Below, in pieces: positions 1 through 13,339 of a stretch of DNA of 64,000 nt (position 1 is the stretch's first letter; every line of letters begins with the position of its first letter). This stretch comes from Dolomedes plantarius (Eukaryota > Arthropoda > Arachnida > Araneae > Dolomedidae). Below the pieces are notes generated by a model, which was not told the origin of the DNA, made no database searches, and was given only the letters and a program-made list of their open reading frames with translations. The position numbers and the translations under genes were made by a program. The stretch is from the NCBI GenBank assembly GCA_907164885.2, contig OU015490.1:221683673-221747672 (forward strand), in the 5' to 3' direction.

Positions 1-1791
<1,791 letters not shown>

Positions 1792-2180
1792 TATTAATAC
1801 ATTTTAAAATATGTTGTAAAGTAAATCAAGATGTTTTTACTTGTATAAGGCACTTTATTATTGCTAATGGCACAATCAATATACGGTTGTTTAAAAATAG
1901 TGTCTCAACCCAGAAGGATACTATTAGATGAAACGATATAAATGCAATTAACACGTTTAATTTATTAGCATAACAAATTGCAATTGCTAATTTCCCCAAA
2001 GAGAATTTTAGAAAAGGAATTTTTTAGTGTTTTATCGATATTATTTCCTTTTGTAGATGATGATTAAAGAATGCAAATACAATGCTAGTCTAGAAATATT
2101 AGGTTGTATCCCTCTCTCGGTCGACTATCCACACACTGATCCTAATTTGGTAGCAGTGCGGTAACTGCAATAGTAAGTTA
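1792..2180. other. AT-rich spacer, nothing recognised
   Basis: There is no coding signal. The last two bases (TA, 2179-2180) form the left target site of the next element. Confidence 0.5.
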
Positions 2181-2760
2181 GGGTGGGTGGCCCAAATATT
2201 GCCCCTGTTCCTAATATTACATACTCGTGTTTCCAAAGTATGATTTTCGCTATGTATGAGAAAATGAAGTAACTTCTTAGTTCTGGGTTTGTAGTAACAG
2301 CGGCGATAGCGACAACGCTCTTATTGCGGACAACAGACACTATATGGCGTCTGAAGTTGCTTTGACTGTTGTCTTCGCAAATTTTGGCTCCAAAGAATCA
2401 GAATCCAGTGAATTAATAGGTAGGTTCATCAAAATTCTAATTATGCATATACCATTTGAAAGTGCATTTAACAGAGACTTTGCTAGCAATGCCTTTAACA
2501 GGTGATTTCGCCTGGTAGGCGGTAAGAGGAACAAAGTTAGGCGATATTACGAACCGCTCTGGACTTCACTGCAAATTTCATTTTTCCCCATTTGAGCTCC
2601 ATATCTTAAACTGGCACTGGTTTTGGAACTGTTTGATCTCAGGATACCAAAGGAAATATTCCTTAGGGATGTTCTTTGAGTTTCCAGGCAAATCAGAAAC
2701 TTAAAAGTGGATGAAATATGGAAAAACAGTTAAAGTAGGCGATATTTGGGACACCTACCC
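2181..2760. mobile_element. TA-flanked non-autonomous DNA transposon (580 bp)
   Basis: Imperfect terminal inverted repeats of about 27 bp begin GGGTGGGTGGCCCAAATAT on the left; the inverted right end reads GGGTAGGTGTCCCAAATAT. Both ends are flanked by TA (2179-2180 and 2761-2762), as expected for the Tc1/mariner/pogo superfamily. No transposase is readable inside. The GGGT...GGCC terminal style resembles the PHD-finger element at 54572-55381. Confidence 0.6.
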
Positions 2761-2762
2761 TA

Positions 2763-3810
2763 TGCGATTTTCGGTCGAAATTTTCAATCACCTCATGAAT
2801 TGTACTGACTAGAATCTAACAATCGTACCTATTTTCCAAATCCTCCAGTAAAGATAATCGTATCTGTCGTAACGCTTTCAAAGCTTTCAATAACCTTATA
2901 AATACTGCTGTTAATCTACTCAACGTTTGTTAATAATTCATACTGTTCATACTGCAACACAACGCAATTAGGGACAGTTCCTTCGTGTTTTCTACAAGTA
3001 GATATTATCTCCAGACAGTTGGGAATAATACGCAAAAAGCACACTTTTTGCAAAATTCTCTCTGTCGCTGCCTTATCAGCATATTCCTCCAGCAAGCTCC
3101 AAAAAGGGGTTGCCTAACGATTGGCGAAAAGTTTCACCATTTATCCCCTTCCCCTCGCAGAACACACAAAATAACCCTTTGTATTACAGTTTTGGCGGAG
3201 TTGGCTGGCGACCGCCGGGTCGCCAAGTTCCAGATATTTTTCTCTTCACGTCACGTGACTGGAACAGCTCAGGGAGCGAATTTTGTATGAGCGAAACAGA
3301 TCTCGTCTGGGCCCCAGTTGAAGAAGATGTCGTTCCCATCATCATTGATTCCGACGTACAGGGGAAAAGCGGTCCGGCGCACTTCGGCCGTTAGATCCCG
3401 GCTTCCTGACCCTCCATGGCTGATATGCTGATCTCAACGATGTAACTTTATGTAAAAACGGCACTAAGCCACCGGCCCTAAGCCTCACCGATCTAGTTTA
3501 ATTTAAAATTAAAAAACAGGAAGGTTAATGAAATTATGTCTTTAATTTTGTGTAGAAAGAAGTTTTCCCACATGTTGATTTCTTGCTAAATATGTTTTTT
3601 TTTTTTTTTTTAGTTTTACGTCTTTAACGAAAAACGATTGTTATCTTATAAAAATCTAAAAACCGGAAGCTACTAAAATGCCAAAATTTAAATGATTTAA
3701 ATTATATAATGGAGTTCATTGTAAAGCAACTTAAATGTTAAATAAACCTGTTAATTTAAATGCTAATAAAAGCTGTTAATTGACTCTCCTGTTAATTTCG
3801 ATTTTTCTAC
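2763..3810. other. Non-coding; GC-richer patch at 3000-3430 unassigned
   Basis: The patch around 3110-3430 is richer in GC than its surroundings and holds two overlapping open frames of 94 and 101 codons. I recognise no domain in them. It may be a decayed repeat. Confidence 0.3.
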
Positions 3811-4065
3811 TGTGAGATCCATTTCTTACAACGCGGTATTGAAGTCGCGAAACTTGGCGTACGAAGCGAAACTTATATGAGTATGTGGCAATCGCGAAAT
3901 ATCTCGGCAAGTGAACAGTTGGGCGAGATGTGCATTCCGGCAACCCTCGGGTGTGACGGGCAAGAATGAAGCCCTCTATCGGAGGAGACCAGAACCAAAA
4001 AACGATACTGCTGTATGCTGCGTAGGTTGTAATGCCAATAAAGAAATATTCCTTAAAGTTTTAAC
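3811..4065 (+). repeat. LTR-like fragment 5' of the Gypsy element
   Basis: The segment starts TGTGAGATCC and carries an AATAAA polyadenylation signal near 4037. It lies in the position expected for a 5' LTR, about 320 bp before the gag remnant. A 39-bp stretch at 3842-3880 recurs with two mismatches at 6710-6748 inside the RNase H remnant. I see no clear primer-binding site and no full second LTR, so the LTR assignment is tentative. Confidence 0.4.
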
Positions 4066-4385
4066 CTTCTGATTAATTTAACAAGCACTGATACAGTATT
4101 CACCAGCTGTTCAGTACAATGGTGACCTTCTGAACACGTAAAGAATTTCATCTTAGTAGTGCAAATGACGACTTCAAAAACAATGTGGGAGCTATTCGAA
4201 AACGGAAGTAATCCATTCTGACTGTTATTTCGTTTTGATGGATACAGCGTGTTCGTCATGATAAAATACAGATAAGAGCTTCTGGATCATTTTCCTCAAT
4301 CTTTTCAGTATTTTGTGTTTAAACTCTTACCGTGTGAAGTTTATTTTAGTTTCATTTGGTTATTTCGGTTTCATAATTATTCATA

Positions 4386-5170
4386 ATGTCTAATGTCGAT
4401 GCTGTACAGATTCCCTTATATAATAGATCAGACCCTGCTTTATGGTTTAAATATGCAAAAGAACATTTGCCTTACCCACCCCCAAAGCAATCTCCGAATC
4501 CTTAACAAAATATAATTATATTGTTTCACATCCTCCACCCGATGTTGCGTCAGTTATTCGTGATATCCTGATGCAACCGGATGCCAATGACCCCTATGGT
4601 GCTTTGAAAACGGAACTCGTTAGTCGCTCTGGTGAATCATTCCAGCAGGGGATACGACAGTTGTTGTCTGGGGAAGAACTCGGAAATCGGAAACCTTCAG
4701 ATTTATTGCATAGCATGAAACGTCGTGCGCAATCCATGTGCCAGATAAATTAATGTTAGAATTGTTTTTACCCACTTCTGTTCAGTCAATTTTAGCTGCT
4801 GCTTCCGATTTAACCCATGATAAAGCAGAGGAAATTTCGGATCGTATTTTGGAAGTTACCCCATCCCCAGCTGCAATATTAGCTGTGTCCCGCTCGAATG
4901 TACAGTTAATAAAGGACAAATTAATGAAAGAAATCGGAAAATTAAATAAGCGCATCAACCAACTTTCATTTTCGCGCAGCAGATCCCCACAGCTTAGAAA
5001 TTGGAGCAAATGTCGAGAGCGAAGTAATAGTGAAATTCCGGATTCCTGTATTTGCTGGTATCATCGACGTTTTGGAAGCAAATGTCAAGAACAAAAATGC
5101 ATCAAACCCTGTTCTTGGTCGGGAAACGAAACAAGCAGCGAATAGAGACGACTTATTATTTTCCTCAAAA
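4386..5170 (+). pseudogene. Gypsy-type retrotransposon gag remnant
   Basis: Gag of a Metaviridae-type LTR retrotransposon would form the particle that packages element RNA. The ATG at 4386 opens a frame containing PLYNRSDPALWF that stops at 4505. The family reading resumes in another frame around 4571-4735 (SHPPPDVASVIRDILMQPD, SRSGES, LLSGEELGNRKPSDLL). It resumes again in a third frame from 4738 (KLMLELFLPTSVQSILAA, ISDRILEVTP). These blocks match the gag style I know from spider and tick Gypsy elements. At least two frameshifts and several stops make it non-functional. It is followed directly by the protease and RT remnants in the usual gag-PR-RT-RNase H order. Confidence 0.7.
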
Positions 5171-5522
5171 GTCACGTCGCCTGTTCATTCGAGACCGGGC
5201 AACAAATGTTGCATTCTTGGTCGACACATGCTCTGACGTATCCATCCTTTCCGCCAACAATTTATAAAAACGGAATTCACCCGTACAAACACTTTTGGCC
5301 GCTAATTCTTCACACATAAATGTTTCTGGTCAACGAACTCTTTCTTTAGATTTTAAACTACGAAGAAAATTTAATTTGACTTTTCTTGTGGCAAATGTTA
5401 CAACACCAATTCTTGGAGCAGATTTCTCCATTTTTTATGAACTAGTACCCGATTTGAGAAACAAAAGTCTCATTGACTTAAAAACAAAACTTCAGGGAGT
5501 AGGCCAAATAAAAAAACGCTGA
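5170..5522 (+). pseudogene. Gypsy-type aspartic protease remnant
   Basis: Retroelement aspartic proteases cut the gag-pol polyprotein. The frame near 5205-5265 reads FLVDTCSDVSIL, where the family motif has DTG; the glycine is replaced by cysteine. After a stop just past 5265, a frame from 5295 continues with GQRTLSLDF and PILGADF, the latter being the conserved strand near the C-terminus of the domain. Stops separate it from gag and RT. The active-site substitution and the breaks mean it is dead. Confidence 0.65.
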
Positions 5523-5571
5523 AATACATTCCGTTAAAACTGTATTTGGTAATTCTATCTGTGATAAACTT

Positions 5572-6780
5572 TTGTTAAAATTTCCGTTAATTACCAAATT
5601 ACCTCATCCGGATCAACTTGTACAGCAAAATACCGTGCATTATATTAATACCAAAGGTCCTCCGGTAGTCGCAAAACCACGCAGATTAGCCCCTGACCGA
5701 TTAAATATAGCAATGGCTGAATTTCAAAATATGCTACAGTTAGGTCATTTGAGGCTTTCCAAAAGCAATTACGCCTCACCACTTCATATGGTACACAAAA
5801 AGGGAACTGTGGATTGGAGACCTGTAGGCGACTTCCGCCCTCTTAACTCTCAAACGGTTAAGGAAAAATAACCTATTCCCTGTATTGCTGATTTTACTTC
5901 AGAATTAAACGGAGCAAAAATTTTCAGTCACATCGACTTAATAAAATCGTATCATCAGATACCCATAAATTCAGATGACATCCATAAAACTGCTATATGC
6001 ACTCCCTTCGGTTTGTTTGAAAGCACGCGCATGCAATTTATGTTGTGTAATGCGTCGGAAAGCTTTCAACTCTTTATTGACGAAGTTACAAGAGGTTTAC
6101 CAGGCGTTTATGCCTTCGTAGATGGCATGCTTATAGGTTCTAAAAATTAAAACGAACACATCGAGCATCTAAAAGTATTATTTTCAAAATTGAAAGACTT
6201 TGACTCTATGCTTCAAAATTATCTTTTGGTGAATCTATCATAATTTTTTTAGGTTTTAAACTATCCGACAAGGGAATTGAACCATTACCCGATAGAGTCA
6301 AACGCATAATTGATTTTCCTCAACCGACTATACTAACTCAACAACGCATATTTTTAGGAATGTTTAATTTCTACAGTAATTTTATGCCCAAAGCTTCCCA
6401 TATTCTTTATGATTTGGTAAAATTTTTGGAAGGGCACAAAAACAAAAAGAAATCTCCTCGTTCTGTAGCTCTATCAGAGCAATTACAATGGAACGAACTC
6501 GCTGAACAATCATTTACAAATGTTAAACATGCCATTGCCTAAGCAACCCTTTTACGACATCCTATTCCAGGAGCGAAATTAAGTGTTTGGATATATGCTT
6601 CAGACGTTGCTGTAGGTGGTTCTTTAATGCAACTTTCTAAAAATGAATGGGAGCCCATTTTTTTCCCCATGAAGCTCGCTAAGAGCCAACAAAATTGGTC
6701 CACCTATAAAAGTCGGGAAACTTGGCGTACGAAGCGAAACTGATATGAACACTATATATCTAGCCATAGGAATAGTTTCA
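5572..6780 (+). pseudogene. Gypsy-type reverse transcriptase and RNase H remnant
   Basis: These domains would copy element RNA to DNA and remove the RNA strand. Fingers and palm are clear: GPPVVAKPRRLAPDRL, SNYASPLHMVHKKG, WRPVGDFRPLN, then a TAA at 5869-5871. The frame reopens with PIP...FSHIDLIKSYHQIP. The catalytic box reads AFVDGMLIGS, so the second Asp of the (F/Y)VDD motif is Gly. A stop follows near 6150, then a frameshift near 6235. GFKLSDKGIEPLPDRV and FLGMFNFYSNFMP mark the thumb/connection. RNase H starts near 6545 (HPIPGAKLSVWIYASD, with Tyr at the usual Asp). It breaks off at about 6714, where an LTR-like 39-mer interrupts it. Clearly inactive. Confidence 0.8.
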
Positions 6781-6844
6781 ACGCTGAAATAAGTATCTAC
6801 ATTGGGGATAGGTAGCATTTCATGGTCAGTAGTAAAGAGCAAAT

Positions 6845-7195
6845 ACTACGATTAAACACAAATAATTTAAGTTAAGTAGAATAGTTTTATGTATATAAAT
6901 ATCCATTTATGTTGGGAATCGAATGCATCGAATGGATTGTGTGGGTGGAGTTCAACTGGCACTCACTGATACCACGCGATCCCCTGGAGAACGATGTAAA
7001 ACCTTGTTGTTCATGTTTTCACTTGTCTTGCTAGGTTTGATAGAAATGGAGAATATCTTGGCAGTGCTCGCCAGGTTTCATTTATTATACTTGGATTAAT
7101 TCCAGTCTAATTTTAATTGTTATGTGTTTTGTTATGTGTGGTGTTAAATAAAATCATAAAACGACCATCAAGGACCCTTACAGGTTATTTGGCAC
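6845..7195. other. Possible LTR-like fragment, otherwise non-coding
   Basis: GC is higher than in the neighbouring DNA. An AATAAA occurs near 7148, and a TTTGGCACC string near 7190 vaguely resembles a primer-binding site. It does not match the LTR-like segment upstream, so any LTR assignment is weak. Confidence 0.2.
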
Positions 7196-8160
7196 CTTAC
7201 ACATTTCGTATTCTAGAATATACTTCTCATTTTCTTCAGTTTGAAGAATCTTTAACACAATAATTATAATCGTAAATTATTTACCATATCCTGTGAGTGA
7301 TGAGATTATAGTTTTAATTTCCGATGTTAAGAAAGCTTAATGGCAATCTATGACTGTTATTTCAATGCAAATTGTAAAATCCGTAGATTAATTAACAACA
7401 ATTTCGAGGTGTGTTCTTTATGAAAAGGAAGATGTGAAAGAAATATCTGTTTGATCATTTTCAAACATTTACCTTCAGTCACTAACGAATTAACTTAATT
7501 CCTGACTAAAAAATTTAACAGACAGGTGAACCTAATGTACCAAACGTGAAAATAAAATTGACTACAAGAAGATATAAATATATACGTTACAAAACATCAG
7601 CCTTCATTCCACACAAAAAATTCTTAAAATTTTGTCTCAAATTTTAGACAGGAATTATGTTCGAGAACAATACTTTTCTGATTTTGCACACACTATATTT
7701 GTATATTATCTTGTCTTCCTCTCGTAACTTTAACATGCTCTTAAAACAGCATCAATGTTAAAAAATAATAAATATTTTGCTAGAATTTTACTATGCAAAG
7801 TAACGTTCATTACATATAACCATCTTAATATCGGAGAAATTATATGATACAAATTCCCATGAGAAAAAAAATCTTATTAATCATTATATATAACGTTATT
7901 TTCAATGCCCTAATTTTGGAATTCTTTCAAAATGTGATTTTCCGAGTGCTTTTTTATATTATTTCCAAACTTTCCCCAAGAACAATGTATATTTAATAGC
8001 TATATAATTTAGAGCTGAAGAAATTAATGAAAAGTTATGGAAGATCAGAATTTTAAGGAAATCATTAGTTTCTAGTCAAACATGCTGCATAAAAAAGTAC
8101 ATATAAACAATCGATGTCTTTAAACATTTTTAAAAGTAGAAAAACATTTAAATATTTTTA
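7196..8160. other. AT-rich DNA, nothing recognised
   Basis: No coding frame or repeat structure that I can support. Confidence 0.5.
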
Positions 8161-8837
8161 AGGGGATCTGGGACAAATTTAAATATTTTTTAATTTATTG
8201 TGTTAAAATTTTAATTTTTTTGTTACAGTTAACCATATAATTTTTAAACAAAATAGCATCATAAATCTTCTTATAAGGTTTTTTTTTAAAAAATTATATA
8301 TTTTAATTTTTTTTAAAAAAGAGGAGAAATTTAAATTTGTTACAACTCGAAATATTATTTGTCGAATTTCAATATTTCTTCATTTAATTAAACAGAAATA
8401 TGTAAGTTCTAATTCTGATTCAGCATTTCTTTAAATATTAATTTTGAAAAAAATCAAAACTATTTAGAGTAAAAATTTCAAAAAAAGATGTCACTTATTT
8501 TTGAAAAATTCATATTTTCAAAAGTAAATATTTTTCTTCATATTCAGAATCAAAATTAAAGTAAAACAATTGAAAAAGACATGTTCCAAGTTTGAAAAAT
8601 GTATCTTTAACGGTTCTTAACTTATAACAATTTAAAACGAAAAATACTGAAAAAAACCCATCATGCATAAAAACGCATTTAAAGTTTTAACAAAGATTGG
8701 CTGCTTTTGGAATATTGGAAAACAAAAAAATAATATCTCCTGTTTTAAAAAAGATAGACACGTGATTTAAACGTCCTTTGCAGCAGAAAATTGCAGCTTC
8801 TTTTTCGAATTGAAAAATTTTGTGTCCTGGACCCCCC
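8161..8837. mobile_element. Putative MITE with TA flanks (about 677 bp)
   Basis: The left end is AGGGGATCTGGGACA. The inverted right end is GGGGGGTCCAGGACA, agreeing at 11 of 15 bases. Both are flanked by TA (8159-8160 and 8838-8839). The interior is extremely AT-rich with no frame. Confidence 0.5.
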
Positions 8838-8839
8838 TA

Positions 8840-9785
8840 AAATTTTTTTTATAGTTACGATAATGTCAACTGCTCTTTTGTATGTACAAAAAGCTCTTTT
8901 TGTGTTGTAAAGTATTGTATAATTATGTGCGTTATTGATAAAATCATGCTTTAAAAGCTATAGAATATTAAAATAATTTGATAAAAATAATCGAAATTTT
9001 CTTACACTCCAAAAAGATAAAGATTTGTACATTTATTGGCGATCCTTAAACACTAAAATCAAAATTTTTTAAGTAGACAATTAATTTGTAATTACCTTAA
9101 AATGCGTGTTTTAAGTAGTTCTCTTTAAAATTAACACTACGAAATATAAGAAGTACCTAAAAAAAATCTTATGAAAAAAATTTCTACTAAGGAAATACCA
9201 GTACCTCAAAAGATTTTGTAGTAACCAATAAAAATTCAGATTGACATTCTTTTAAGTAATAAAGGAATTCATTAAACGATTACTTACTTCAAATTCAAAA
9301 ATTCAAAAATGCGATCTTCTACGAGTTACACCTCTGGTATGCTTAACTCGGTTCACAACGCAGAACTTGCGTCCCTGTCTTGTGCTAAGGTCTGGGGTAG
9401 GTTCGCAAATGATTATTTGTGGATTCGGTTTTTTTTTTTGTCGTCCAAAACTGAACCTTTAAATAAACAGCGCGTAGTTTTGATTTAACTGTCAATATTT
9501 TTACAAGGCATTAAATTAAAGACGTCTTTCTGTTCTATCGCCTATCGAAACAATTAATTAGAAAATAAATTTTGAAAAAAAGAGCATATTACATTTGAAT
9601 ATATGTTTAAAAACACGAATTCAAAAATATGCATTTGTTCATCAGGGTTCAGTAAAACATTAAAAGCAAATTGGTCAGTGTTATGCGCAAAATAAATGGA
9701 CCCACAAAACTTTACATATCTGGTAGGGTGCGCCACACGTTTCGCCATCTTGAAAAAATAATTATTATAGGCCAAAAATATTCTT
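8840..9785. other. AT-rich DNA, nothing recognised
   Basis: A somewhat GC-richer tract at 9310-9410 is not assignable. No gene seen. Confidence 0.45.
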
Positions 9786-10292
9786 TTATTAATTCAAGAA
9801 CCAGCCATACAGGCAATCGTGGGTGGAAGCTCCCATATCACTAGCGAGATCCAAATTCGCATAAACGAGGTTCATGCATCCTTCAATAGTTGCCTGCGCA
9901 TGTTAACATTACAGGCAAAGAGAACGTAGATAAACCAGCAAAAGAGGCTCGAAATCTCAATAATAATAATAGCGCCAACAACCCCAATGTCACCCTCTCG
10001 GATGCAAATGCCGTGGCCAAATACAAAATGAAGGCCAAATACAAAATCTATTCCTTCAAAGCACCAGCTCCACAACATCAGTGGAGATCGACGTATAGCT
10101 AAAACCATAGTTAGGATTAAAACTGGCCATTACAGATGATCGAAAATTGACAGAGAGGGCAGGAAAAGCTAGAGAAACAGCCATCCTTGCTGAAGTGTTA
10201 AAAATGGGAATCTTCTTTACGAGACTGAACCTCTACGATGACAATATAGTGCACAGTACCAGGGCCGTCATCTCCGTCCATGGATTTATTTG
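9786..10292 (+). pseudogene. LINE ORF2 C-terminal remnant (RNase H and tail)
   Basis: Non-LTR retrotransposons of the Jockey/I type end ORF2 with an RNase H domain and a short tail. At 9890 the frame reads LPAHVNITGKENVDKPAKEA, matching the last RNase H motif (PAHV.I.GNE.VD..AKEA). It continues to about 10102. Family-like reading then resumes in shifted frames: KTIVRIKTGHYR near 10105-10140, and FTRLNLYDDNIVHSTRAVI near 10213-10275, ending at TGA 10290-10292. The frame shifts and the missing upstream RT show it is a 5'-truncated dead copy, as LINE insertions usually are. Confidence 0.65.
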
Positions 10293-11254
10293 AATAGTGT
10301 TCATCATAGACACGATATCATAATCATCAATTGAAGAACCAACCATTAGGAACAGAAATGTTTAATTTAATGCAACCCCAAATTTCTAAATTCCAGTGTA
10401 GAGTGGGTTGTTTCCTTGTTTCATGATAATGTCTAATTTATTTCAGCTTAAGATTTCTTGTTTTTTGTTCCTAATGAATATATTAAAAATACCAAAACGT
10501 AAAAAAACCAAAAAATATAATGTTTTTTTTTTACACTTTTGAGAACTGTGGGAAGTCTGTATCAAGAACAGGATAGTCTCTTTGCTAGATAATGCTGTAT
10601 TCCTTGTCATACATTTTCGTATATTAAATACTGAATTCTAGACAATAATAAGTATTAAAATATTCCTACTTTCCTAAATATACTTTTTTTCATCTTCCAG
10701 TTTCGTTATGTGCAGCATGACTGTTGAAGAGCAAGTTGTGTTTTTTGATCAGAATTTCGTACGTATCATTTTTCTCATTAAACTTCTTTAAAAGAACGAT
10801 GCATACACTGAAAAACACGTCATTTTAGTTAAACTATTATAAACGTACTATTAACATCTTAATTATAAGATGAATTTTTTTATTATAATTGTCTAATAGT
10901 TAAATTTTAAAACTTCAGCTCCTGTTATCATCAATGAATATCTGAAAACCACATTGTTACTAAGCTCTGTCAAATATAAGCTCTTAAAATGTCAGAATGT
11001 AATAGGATTAAACACTTATAAGCCTTAAAAGCATCGCCAAAGAATAATAATCACGATAGTTTTATGTGCAACATAACTAGCAGTTTTAGATTTAGAGTTT
11101 GATTTTGATCTATTTTTCGTAGAGCTTAAATTAATGTTTTATGCGATACATTCTTTTTAAGTTGGCAATAAATGCAATACATGATATTTAACTAACTCCA
11201 GTTATTATTATTTTATTATATTTAATTGAATAAATTGACAACAAATTATTTAAA
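10293..11254. other. AT-rich DNA, nothing certain
   Basis: A 58-nt stretch at 10701-10758 has a good-looking acceptor (TTTTTTTCATCTTCCAG) and a GTACGT donor, but no recognisable peptide. No other signal. Confidence 0.4.
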
Positions 11255-11929
11255 CCCATTTAGGACCGCTCCATGTTTCCTTTATTGGAAACGCACAAAA
11301 CCGATTTTAACACTTCTCAGAACATTAATTACACAAATAAGTTGTTTCCATATAATTAAATTTATTTTTATGAGAGTTACAAAATGTTGCGTTTTCGCAA
11401 CATCAGTCAAAAGCGGTATAAAAATTTTTAAAATATGAAAATTTAAAATTATAAAAAAATTTAAATTAAAAAAATTAAACATTTCGCATGAAGAGGTACA
11501 TTACACTTATTACATACATAAATTGTTTGACTTTAGCAGTATTTCCATACTTTTGTTTATTTTCACTAATTTTAGAAGTAATATGGCCCATACGGTCTTT
11601 CCGAGTTTCGTTGAGAATTAGATTTTGAATGGAAGATGGTCTTCCAATATGTGAAGTTTCAGGTAAAACAGTATTCATCTGCATTTTTCAAGCCTTTTTA
11701 TCAAAGATATGGCTCTCTAAAATATATAGATCTCTGAAACTCTAATAAACTTATTTTAGAATTCATTACATCCATGTAGAGTCTCCATTTTTCCCATACA
11801 ATATGCTCCTTTTTCTTACTATATTGCTTAGTTTTACATTTATTAGAAAAAAAGTCGATTTCACCTGCAATGTCTTTAGGGAATTTTCACATAAAGGACA
11901 CATTCTTTAGGACATTTTCACATAAAATA

Positions 11930-13339
11930 CACTGCTGGCCACCAAAAATTGCAACACCAAGAAAGACAAGAGATATCACAACAAAATTTATTTTGTAGAT
12001 AACATGTTGACCAAGTATCAAATGATTAAATTTATAGACTTCTGTGAAGTGTGGTTCCTGCCAAAATCAGTAGCCAGAGTAGCCGCCATAGTTGGAGATC
12101 ACCGCTGCCACACGCCTCGGCATTGATTCAAAGAGACTTTGGATGAGTTCTTGGGGTACAGCAGACCAAGCAGCTTCCACACGTTGCCCAAGTTGATCTG
12201 CTGTGGCAGCTGGGGATGGAATCTGGGTCAATCGTAGAGCAACCATGGACCACATGTTTTCTATCGGCGAAAGATCCGGAGAGCGAGGCGGCCAGGGAAG
12301 CAATTTAATCTGGCGATTGACGAAGAACCGTTGGACAATGCGTGCCACGTGTGGTTCCGCATTATCCTGTTGAAATATGGCTGTGGGAAAGCCCTGACGG
12401 TAAGGAAGGACAACTGGCTCCAACACCTCGGAGATGTAGCGCTGGCTGTTTAAAGTACCGGCAATGCGTACTAGAGGTGTGCGAGAGTGATATCCAATAC
12501 CGCCCCATACCATAATACCCGGTGCAGGACCAGTGTGGCGGTGCATAACGCAGCTGTTCAGCATCCTCTCTTTACGGTGTCTCCAGACTCGAATGCGACC
12601 ATCGTGGTGTTGAAGACAGAAGCGTGACTCGTCAGTAAAGACAATTTTATTCCATTCTGCCGTCCACATCCTTCTGTCATCGCACCATTGGCGGCGGGGA
12701 CATCTGTGGTTCTGTGTCAAGGGTAGACAAAGCAATGGACGTCTTGCGGACAGACCACTCTGCTGTAAACGGCGTCGAATGGTACGCGCAGACACTGGAT
12801 GATGCGTTACAGACTGCATGTGCTGTGCTATGGTTCGTGATGTGACTGAGCGATCCGTCACTGCCATGCGCACAATTTGCCTGCCATCACGTGAAGTGGT
12901 GCGCTGAGGTGGATGCGATCGAACACGCCGGTCCGTCGTACCCTCCTGCATCCAACGATCGCATATCCGCATTGCAGTTGTTTGGTTTCGTCCAACACGA
13001 CAACCGATTTCCCTGAAAGATAATCCACAATCTCGGTAGGCCACTATCCTTCCTCTGTCGAACTCGGATACTTGATCAAAAGATGATCGCTGTTTTCGAC
13101 GAGGCATAATTGATCGTTTTTTTGAAAAAACCACAAGAAAAACGTAATTGCCGAACTTGAAATCGTCGAAATCTGCAAGCCTTAAATAGCTCTTTGAAGT
13201 GGCGCCACAGGCGCGCGTGATGTGCGTCTGCGCTGAAATTCTAATCATTTGCATATCTCACCTCCGCTAATGCACGTTGTAAATTTCATGTTATTTGCAT
13301 GTTTCCTTCAGGGTGTTGCATTTACAGTGGCCAGCAGTG
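11930..13339 (-). mobile_element. Tc1/mariner element copy A (1410 bp, intact ORF)
   Basis: The ends read CACTGCTGGCC and its complement, within imperfect TIRs of about 27 bp, flanked by TA at 11928-11929 and 13340-13341. The homologous piggyBac copy reads CATAAAATATTATCATC near 35334, with no insertion. That proves a TA-targeted insertion with TA duplication. Copies B (44886-46293) and C (46846-48255) belong to the same family. Confidence 0.92.
12067..13107 (-). CDS. Tc1-like DD34E transposase (346 aa, complete frame)
   Basis: This enzyme would excise and reinsert the element at TA by a cut-and-paste DDE reaction, acting in the nucleus on the TIRs. I chose the start MPRRKQRSSFD at 13105-13107: copies B and C align from there, and the 49 upstream in-frame codons lie in the untranslated leader. 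The N-terminal half (about residues 15-115) holds two helix-turn-helix motifs (LSFREIGCRVGRNQTT; SARTIRRRL). The catalytic core shows FTDESRF, then QDNAEPH, then SPDLSPIENMW. The second Asp and the Glu are separated by 34 residues (DD34E). The length is normal for Tc1 transposases. One oddity is QDNAEPH where B and C have QDNARPH, a change beside the catalytic Asp that may reduce activity. No stops or frameshifts. Confidence 0.9.
   Translation of the reverse strand: MPRRKQRSSFDQVSEFDRGRIVAYRDCGLSFREIGCRVGRNQTTAMRICDRWMQEGTTDRRVRSHPPQRTTSRDGRQIVRMAVTDRSVTSRTIAQHMQSVTHHPVSARTIRRRLQQSGLSARRPLLCLPLTQNHRCPRRQWCDDRRMWTAEWNKIVFTDESRFCLQHHDGRIRVWRHRKERMLNSCVMHRHTGPAPGIMVWGGIGYHSRTPLVRIAGTLNSQRYISEVLEPVVLPYRQGFPTAIFQQDNAEPHVARIVQRFFVNRQIKLLPWPPRSPDLSPIENMWSMVALRLTQIPSPAATADQLGQRVEAAWSAVPQELIQSLFESMPRRVAAVISNYGGYSGY

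Noticed and set aside
3110..3394. Overlapping 94- and 101-codon frames
   Set aside because: Both frames are open only because GC is locally higher. No motif, no splice sites and no initiation context seen.
6845..7195. 3' LTR of the Gypsy element
   Set aside because: It shares no stretch with 3811-4065, so it cannot be the matching LTR.
10701..10758. 58-nt candidate exon with strong acceptor and GTACGT donor
   Set aside because: The peptide (VMCSMTVEEQVVFFDQNF) is unknown to me, and such short matches are frequent in AT-rich DNA.
13058..13254. Upstream 49 codons of the copy A transposase frame
   Set aside because: Copies B and C align with normal Tc1 proteins from MPRRKQ, and the upstream part is a conserved leader without coding constraint.
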